Positions 58,020 to 64,000 of a DNA stretch of 64,000 nt are shown one piece after another; within the stretch, counting starts at the first letter, position 1; each line of letters opens with the position of its first letter. A program made the position numbers and the translations under genes. Below the pieces are notes generated by a model. That model made no database searches and was not told the origin of the DNA. It was given only the letters and a program-made list of their open reading frames with translations. This DNA comes from Sympetrum striolatum. Its lineage: Eukaryota > Arthropoda > Insecta > Odonata > Libellulidae. The DNA is taken from NCBI GenBank assembly GCA_947579665.1, contig OX388350.1:84711152-84775151 (forward strand), written 5' to 3'.

Positions 58020-59555
58020 CACAAAGTAACGCCTGATCATCTAGATTTCATTTATTTATTTAATTGAGTCATTGCTACAGTTCTGTTGCCATGTTCTTAA
58101 ACAATTTGTTTTTAAGTTCGATCCGCTTTGGGCAATATCCGCAGTTACAATAAATACCGGCATAATTTCACTCTTTATCGTGGCAGAGAAGTAATCTTCC
58201 TCATTCCAATGCTACTGCTGCTTACTCTGGGTAATTTGCTTGTTAAATTCAAACCAATTTGAATCTCGGTAAACAATTTCATTTTTATCGCCGTTTTCTA
58301 GCATACAATCGATGCAAAAACAATTCCATTTATACACTTGTGATTATTCCGCCATTATGCGTATCGTCAACTTATCACTTTGACTCAACATTAATACTCA
58401 TTTCTATACACAGCATAAAGATTTTTAGCATATTCTCTTCATTTTGTTTAGGATCGAATTTGACCTAAATTATTTATTTTCCTTCGGTGAGTCAGTATTT
58501 TCGAATGGAATCTATGGCCTACATATTTTTTCTCGCAAAGTGCCAAAATGTACGTCTGCCCCAATTTTTAAAATTAGCCAACGAAAATACTCATTTCGAC
58601 GGAGTAGTCGCGTATTATTCGAGAGGGAAATTTTGCAATTTTCTTTGGGAATATGTGAGAGTAATTACATCATATAGAGCGAATATATTCAAAGGTAAAA
58701 GAACATTATTGTTATTTCAACATTTGTTTCATCAGAAACATGGCCGAAAATACTTCCCAGAAAACATCATATACTTGTGTAGTAACAGCACAAATTTCGC
58801 TAAATTGCTTCTCTTAACAATTGAACAAATTCATATTGTTGTTCTATTGCCAATTCTATTGCTTTGCTTCCACTATTAATTCAGGGCTTAATATATCAGT
58901 TGCTTTTCAAAGAATTAATTTGAACAATCAGCATGTTTAAAAGTTTGAATGTCATCAAGCGCTATATTCAGTGTACCCAATCCTTACAGTGCAGCCAACG
59001 ATACAACTTTATGATTCTTCTCTTCGTTGGAGAATTTCAGCAGCGACGATTTTTTCGAGCTACGACAGAATTTAAGAACGACTAAAATTTCTCAGAAAGA
59101 CCCTATTACATGTGATCTAAGCTTAAATGCCCTCAATTCACCCATTGTTAACATTTTTTATGCTAAAAGCTGATCTTAAATTGGCGCTAGAGTGTGTTGT
59201 ATATTTTAAACAAATTACAGATGTTTGGTAGCATTTTTCTTTCTTTAGTGTAGATACTTCTTATGAATTATTCCAATTTAATGCAAGGAGAACGCTCGTA
59301 TTTTAATTTCGCAGTGAATTTTAATGTTGGAACGAAGCAGGGGGTTCCCCCTACTACTTCCATAATCGATGGCTTTTGCGTATCGTTGGAGGAAAAATTG
59401 AATTCTCGAAACGGTTCGTTCTAGCATCCATTTCCCTGATCATCCTCGCAGTATCAGAACTGCGTATATAACAGGGAAGTCGCAATTTATCGGTTACAAT
59501 TTCTGATAACGTGATTTCTCTTAACTTATTCGGTAAATGTTTCCTTTGGATTAGT
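58020..59555. other. Non-coding stretch without recognised features
   Basis: The 130-codon plus frame 58487-58879 overlaps another frame and shows no domain. Confidence 0.4.
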
Positions 59556-59562
59556 CTTCTAA

Positions 59563-59967
59563 ATATAATAAATGGGTGGGAATAACTGTGCAAAAATTCC
59601 ACTTTAAAAGTTTTTAACACCGCGACCAGTTTCGGACGTTAGTCCATTATCAAGCACAAGAGTTATACAGGAGTACACATATATATATACAACGAGTACA
59701 AAACCAAGCCACCAATCAGATTAGCTATTAGCGGTGTTAGGGGGAGAAGGAAGGGGAGGCAGGTTAACAATAGACGGCAGGGGAGAATAATTAGGGAAAA
59801 GGTGGATGTTGGTGAGTGTGAAATTGTTTTTAACCTTTTGTATATATATATGTGTACTTCTGAATAACTCCTATGCTTGATAATGGACCAACGTCCAAAA
59901 CCGGTCGCGATATTAAAAACCTTTAAACAGTGGAATTTTGCTAAGTTATTCGAACCCATTTATTAGG
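59563..59967 (-). mobile_element. Penelope-type remnant with inverted hammerhead-bearing arms
   Basis: Arms 59563-59656 and 59872-59967 are inverted copies: TAATAAATGGGTGGGAATAA, CAAAAATTCCACTTTAAAAG, TTTTTAACACCGCGACCAGT, TTCGGACGTTAGTCCATTAT. The spacer holds a C/T-rich segment (minus strand, about 59,740-59,830) alignable with the 3' UTR of the 33.5-kb element. No coding sequence remains. Confidence 0.72.
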
Positions 59968-61131
59968 ATGGAGTTCCACAAAGTTAAAGCTTATTTGATT
60001 GATTTCATTCTTCTAAATATCTTCTAAGGATTCCCATCAAGCGTCCAGTATCATCTGAGTAACACTCACTGATTTATCGTTGGAATGATTTACTAATTAT
60101 GTCGCCTATCACTGTAAAATATAAGAATCGTTTAATTGTGAAATTAAATATTTCATTAATGACATAATTGTTTTATGGAAATTAGAAAGGTATTCAAAAT
60201 TTCCCTCGGAGGAAAACATTGATTTCGTAGAAAATAATAAAAAAGGAATGGCTTTCATACTAAACGCTGTCTTAGAAAGAAATAACTAAGGCACAAAATA
60301 CTTTATCTCCTTTACGATCTCTGTATTTTCAAGTAACGAACGTTAGAAAGTAAATCCCATGGTAATCTTTTAACGTAACAAGATGAAACCGGGAAAGCAG
60401 TTGATATTGGGTTTGGTAGAAGATGGAATCATATTCTCGGTAAGCAGCTTTTCTTGTCGAAACTTCTGTTTCTTTCATTAATACTTTTGGAGATTGAGGA
60501 GAGTTTTCAAAAAAGAATGAGATTCTCATATCTATTTATTAAGTGAGGATCTCCTCGACTTCCAAGGGGAGAAGTTAATAGATCAATACTCTTTCTTTTA
60601 TTTACACTCTTTCATTTCGTTTCCGAATTGTCCCGATGGAGGAAGATACTGATTCAATGGCCGCACACCGCCTCAGGTGCGGCCTAAATATGTATGTGAA
60701 AACATCTTTTGGCAGGTGACCCTCGCACTTGGATTAACTTCAGTTAAACTCCATAAATTCCATTTTCTGTACATTAACATCTCACCAAGAGATGGATGAG
60801 GTAGTTGATGTTTGGAGGCCTTCTTTCGCATTTTCAATGCCCTTATTTTTACGAGATCTAATTATTTTGACCCGAGCTTTAATAATTTCCGTCCTCACTT
60901 CTTTCCCATCGCTCCTTCTCTTAAGTCAATTGGTTCAATTCACTTTTGTACTGGTTATTAATTCTTAATAGGATTTCCTATTGGCTAACTTATTTTCATT
61001 CTATTTGCAACTGCAGATTCGTGCGGCTTGAAGTTTTATCTTCCCTTGCGTTGTACTTCATTCTGTCTTTATCGTTATAATTCATATTGGTGTGTAACAA
61101 TGGAAGCATAAACCAGATATTATGATTATTA
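59968..61131. other. Non-coding stretch with one GC-rich hairpin
   Basis: GGCCGCAC (60659-60666) pairs with GTGCGGCC (60677-60684). A possible fragment of the common repeat head (GATGGATGAGGTAGTTG) lies at 60,790. Confidence 0.35.
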
Positions 61132-61650
61132 TTAATGTCAATATTAAAGGCGAGATTGAGACTGAAAAGTCTCTTCTTCCATCTAACCTTTCGTCAATGG
61201 TATTATATACACATAAAAATTTGTGTACATGTGAATAGAAATAGAGAGGAAAACTTTAGAAGGAGTGGAAGTAAAAAAAAACTAAGGTGATATCTTAGGA
61301 ACAAATATCCACAGCAGGAAAACACCCACAGAGAAGGGTGGTGTGAAAAACCTGCGCAAACCTACTGATAGAACAAGCTAAAAGATGTTAAAGAAAGCTG
61401 TGTATAACATGGAGATTGCACAAGCAATATTACAATAACTAAATTACAAATTAATAATAAAATAAAATCAGAAACAGGAAAAATTACAATAGTAAACCAT
61501 GAGGAAACAATTAATAAGACAAAACATAAGATATAACATTCAGAAGAAATTACAAAAAACAATAATAAAATAAGATAAAAAATAAAATAGAACATCCAAA
61601 TAATTAAAACTTGTTTCGAAAATGACACTTACTAAAATTACATATGAAAA
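61132..61650 (-). mobile_element. LINE-like 3' end, copy 2
   Basis: On the minus strand: CGCAGGTTTTTCACACCACC, CTTCTCTGTGGGTGTTTTCC, GGTTAGATGGAAGAAGAGAC, the hairpin GAGACT-TTTC-AGTCTC, then CTCGCC and an AT-rich end near 61132. It aligns with copy 3 for about 250 bp and weakly beyond. No RT sequence present. Confidence 0.7.
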
Positions 61651-62439
61651 ATTTAACAGTTAATTACAAATGGTAAATTTATTCGAATGTAAATATTTAT
61701 TTTATGATGAGGACCTAAGAAATATAAAATAAAAAAGACAAGATATTGAGTTGTTTATCTCTTGCTAAGTAGGGATATTTCTGAATTTTACAAGTTGTTT
61801 CTTTCGAACTTTTTCGTTTTTATGGCATTATCTGGTGCATACAGGTATCAATCAAAAGATCTCTCGGAGAGTTATCAACACTAAATTAATATTTATCAGT
61901 TAGGCTACGTCCTGGAATGCAACTCTTAGCTGTGCAGCTATTTGATGAATTTCAAGGGACCTTATGAGACTGCATTCACGTGCAACTGTTTAGTTGGCCG
62001 ATCAAATAGTTCGTATTTTACCTCAAACCTCAACCTCTTTTACCTCTACTCACTTGCATTCTTATGGTCAACCGATCGTAAAAAACTACGTTGCTATAAA
62101 TAACGACGATCGGCCGGTAAAATAGTTACGCAACTGAAAATTGTATGTCAGCCTTAGAGTTCATGAAGGAGCGAAAATTATTGTATTTTTTACTTCCCTT
62201 AAATTAAAATTTAAATGTTTATTGAAGCTTAGGCAAGTCTATTTGCATTAAGTAAAGATCGTCTTTATTTGGGCTAATTCAAACAAGTCCAACCGTTCAT
62301 TTAACCCATGCAACCAATAATAAACATCCGTGTTGCAATCAGGAATCGAACCCAAGGTGCTACTTTCCTCATAAATATCTTTTTCCGGGGGTATATATTT
62401 TAGAGTGAATTTAGTTTCAATAGATGAATCACGTCCCAC
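61651..62439. other. Non-coding stretch without recognised features
   Basis: A B-box-like GGTTCGATTCC on the minus strand near 62,355 has no partner A box. Confidence 0.4.
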
Positions 62440-62490
62440 GCGCCGTGACTATTCTACTACGAAAGCCACGAACTACTACAAAATTCAGAA

Positions 62491-62684
62491 CCGGAAGTTA
62501 CGCCGTCGGCACATGCGCAGTACTCTCTCCACGTGCAAAAGGGGGAGAAATGTTCATAGCGAGGGTTCAATGGATTCGTTGGAAATCTCTTTCGCAGACG
62601 CTTTCGATGCTCTTATTTTTTTCCGTCCCCAAACAAGCGGTTTTATAAATAGCTGGCGCTGCAATCATAAGGGCGTGCCACGTG
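62491..62684. promoter_or_regulatory. Candidate promoter-like motif cluster
   Basis: CCGGAAGT (ETS, 62491-62498), CATGCGCA (NRF1-like, within 62509-62520), CACGTG E-boxes at 62530-62535 and 62679-62684, and TTTATAAATAG at 62642-62652, in a GC-richer patch. No gene model starts here. The motifs are known, but the function is inferred. Confidence 0.3.
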
Positions 62685-62964
62685 CTCGTAAGCCCATTCA
62701 GCTCATTATCACCTCAAAGCGGAGCTGAATGGATGCTGAAAGGAGCGCCGGGGAATATATTCCTCCTCGGATTACACTTTTTCAGCCCCAAAAGGATCGA
62801 TGCAAGTACTGGTTTGGATTTACACGCAGTGGGTCGAAGATTGAATCGGGGTTTGAAATTTCCTTCGCAAAAATGAAAATATTCCCACTTTTTAAAATAG
62901 TACGTGAAAAAGGATCAGAAGGCTGGGTTGTACATTCATTTCCATTAGGCATAAGCGACCAAAA

Positions 62965-63262
62965 GCCTTAGGGAGGAATGAGGCTTACTAAGCAGGATGA
63001 GGAGTGAGGTAGTTTCCCCTTGCTTTCCTCACCAAGCCAGAGTACTGTTAGGGGAGCTATATGTGAAGTGACTCTACGAGTAACAGTATTCTATACCTTA
63101 ATCAGTGCCACTAATCACCATCACTCATATCTCTTCGTAACTTTCATGTGATCACGGCCATGAGCAAGAATGTGGCTAAAGTAAATTGAAGATGCATTTC
63201 TCTCTATCCTGTACCAAATGATAGATAAAAATGTTCAATTTATCAGAATATGGTATCAGGAA
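62965..63262 (+). repeat. GAGGAGTGAGGTAG repeat family, copy Q (near full length)
   Basis: GGGAGGAATGAGGCTTACTA, GATGAGGAGTGAGGTAGTTT, CTTGCTTTCCTCACCAAGCC, GACTCTACGAGTAACAGTAT, TTCGTAACTTTCATGTGATC, ACGGCCATGAGC, AAAGTAAATTGAAGATGCAT, TCTATCCTGTACCAAATGAT and ATATGGTATCAGG. A good reference copy for the family. Confidence 0.78.
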
Positions 63263-63631
63263 AAGAAAAGAATCCCATAAGAATGTTTAACCTCTAAACT
63301 ATAGAAACAATTAAATATTTAGTTCAATTTTTGTTTGAAACCAGCTACTTATATAAATTTCACTTTTAACTCATGAATTGTAAGCTATTTAGGAATGGGC
63401 GAAGTTGGTTTACGACGTTTATGTTCCCTGAATTCCATCGAAGTAGCCTTAACTAGGTAGAATTCCTTAATCGGGATCATATTCTAATTAAATTCCAGAA
63501 CCAAGTTGTTATTAGACCATCATGATTTTTTACACTCAGAATTTATACTAAAACAATGGAAAAGTAATTCAATGCTCATCTGACCTCCAAGCCTAAGCTT
63601 CCGAAAGCCACGCAATAGTAATAATGAAGGG
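63263..63631. other. Non-coding stretch without recognised features
   Basis: AT-rich. Nothing seen. Confidence 0.4.
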
Positions 63632-64000
63632 GATAATAATAAAGGACTTTATTCAGAGCGAGATTGACACTATCAAGTCTCTTCTTACACCTAACCCTTT
63701 GTCGTGTTGGAACAGAAAGAAATAGATAGATTGCAAAAGAAGAAAACTACTATGCGGATTAAAAAACCTAAGCTAAGAGCTTAAGAAAAAATTCCCACTG
63801 CAGGAAAACACCCTCAAAAGAAGGGGGTGTGAAAAACCTGCGAAACCTACATATAGAAAACTAATTTCAAATATGGTTGTAGATAAAAGAGCTATATAAG
63901 ACAAGAGAAAAGGAGGTCATTATAATGTACAAAAAAGAGCAAGTTATAACATATTAACATAAAATCTGGCACAAAAGTAATAAAATATAAGTAATAATGT
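63632..64000 (-). mobile_element. LINE-like 3' end, copy 3 (runs off the window)
   Basis: On the minus strand: CGCAGGTTTTTCACACCCCC, TTCTTTTGAGGGTGTTTTCC, GGTTAGGTGTAAGAAGAGAC, the hairpin GAGACT-TGAT-AGTCTC, CTCTGAATAAAGTCC and a TTTATTATTATCC tail at 63632. It is the best-preserved copy. The coding part, if any, lies beyond 64,000. Confidence 0.75.

Noticed and set aside
58487..58879. 130-codon plus-strand frame as a gene
   Set aside because: AT-rich, overlapped by another open frame, with no domain or promoter context.
19990..63020. let-7-like seed TGAGGTAGT in the repeat family heads
   Set aside because: Only the first nine bases match, there is no precursor hairpin around it, and it occurs in many decayed repeat copies. 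Coincidence is the simplest reading.

Overview
This is an AT-rich animal window with long introns and many mobile elements. It looks like an arthropod, most likely an insect. The evidence is a spliced FAM135-type gene with long introns, Ty3/gypsy and Penelope-like retroelements, tRNA-derived SINEs, and several MITE classes. I cannot name the species.

Region 1 (1 to about 16,030) is one host gene on the minus strand. I assembled five coding exons with matching phases and GT/AG sites: 16030-15951, 15397-15255, 14181-13937, 10519-10417 and 2042-1632. Together they encode about 327 residues of the N-terminal part of a FAM135 protein. The start-codon exon lies upstream and the 3' exons, including the expected lipase-like domain, lie beyond base 1. 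The largest intron holds a full-length Ty3/gypsy element (3324-9841) with two identical 165-bp LTRs, a 4-bp target duplication and an intact 1230-codon pol. Its gag is broken by a nested 1.3-kb DNA element. The neighbouring intron holds a 1.5-kb non-autonomous element flanked by TA.

Region 2 (about 16,000 to 64,000) contains no gene I can defend. It may be the first intron or upstream region of the FAM135 gene, or intergenic DNA. It carries at least 15 copies of an unclassified repeat of about 300 bp, in both orientations and absent from the first 19.9 kb. It also carries three LINE-like 3' ends, two degraded Penelope-like GIY-YIG endonuclease fragments, and inverted Penelope-type tails with hammerhead-ribozyme-like cores. 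Further elements are a piggyBac-like MITE flanked by CTAA, a 72-bp palindromic hAT-like MITE with an 8-bp duplication, several tRNA-derived SINEs, a 30-bp minisatellite and small tandem duplications. A 47-bp minus-strand exon candidate (56137-56091) and two motif-rich stretches (about 23.5 and 62.5 kb) are the best leads for the missing 5' end or for regulatory DNA.

The most unusual content is the set of Penelope-type tails with ribozyme-like cores and the unclassified repeat family.
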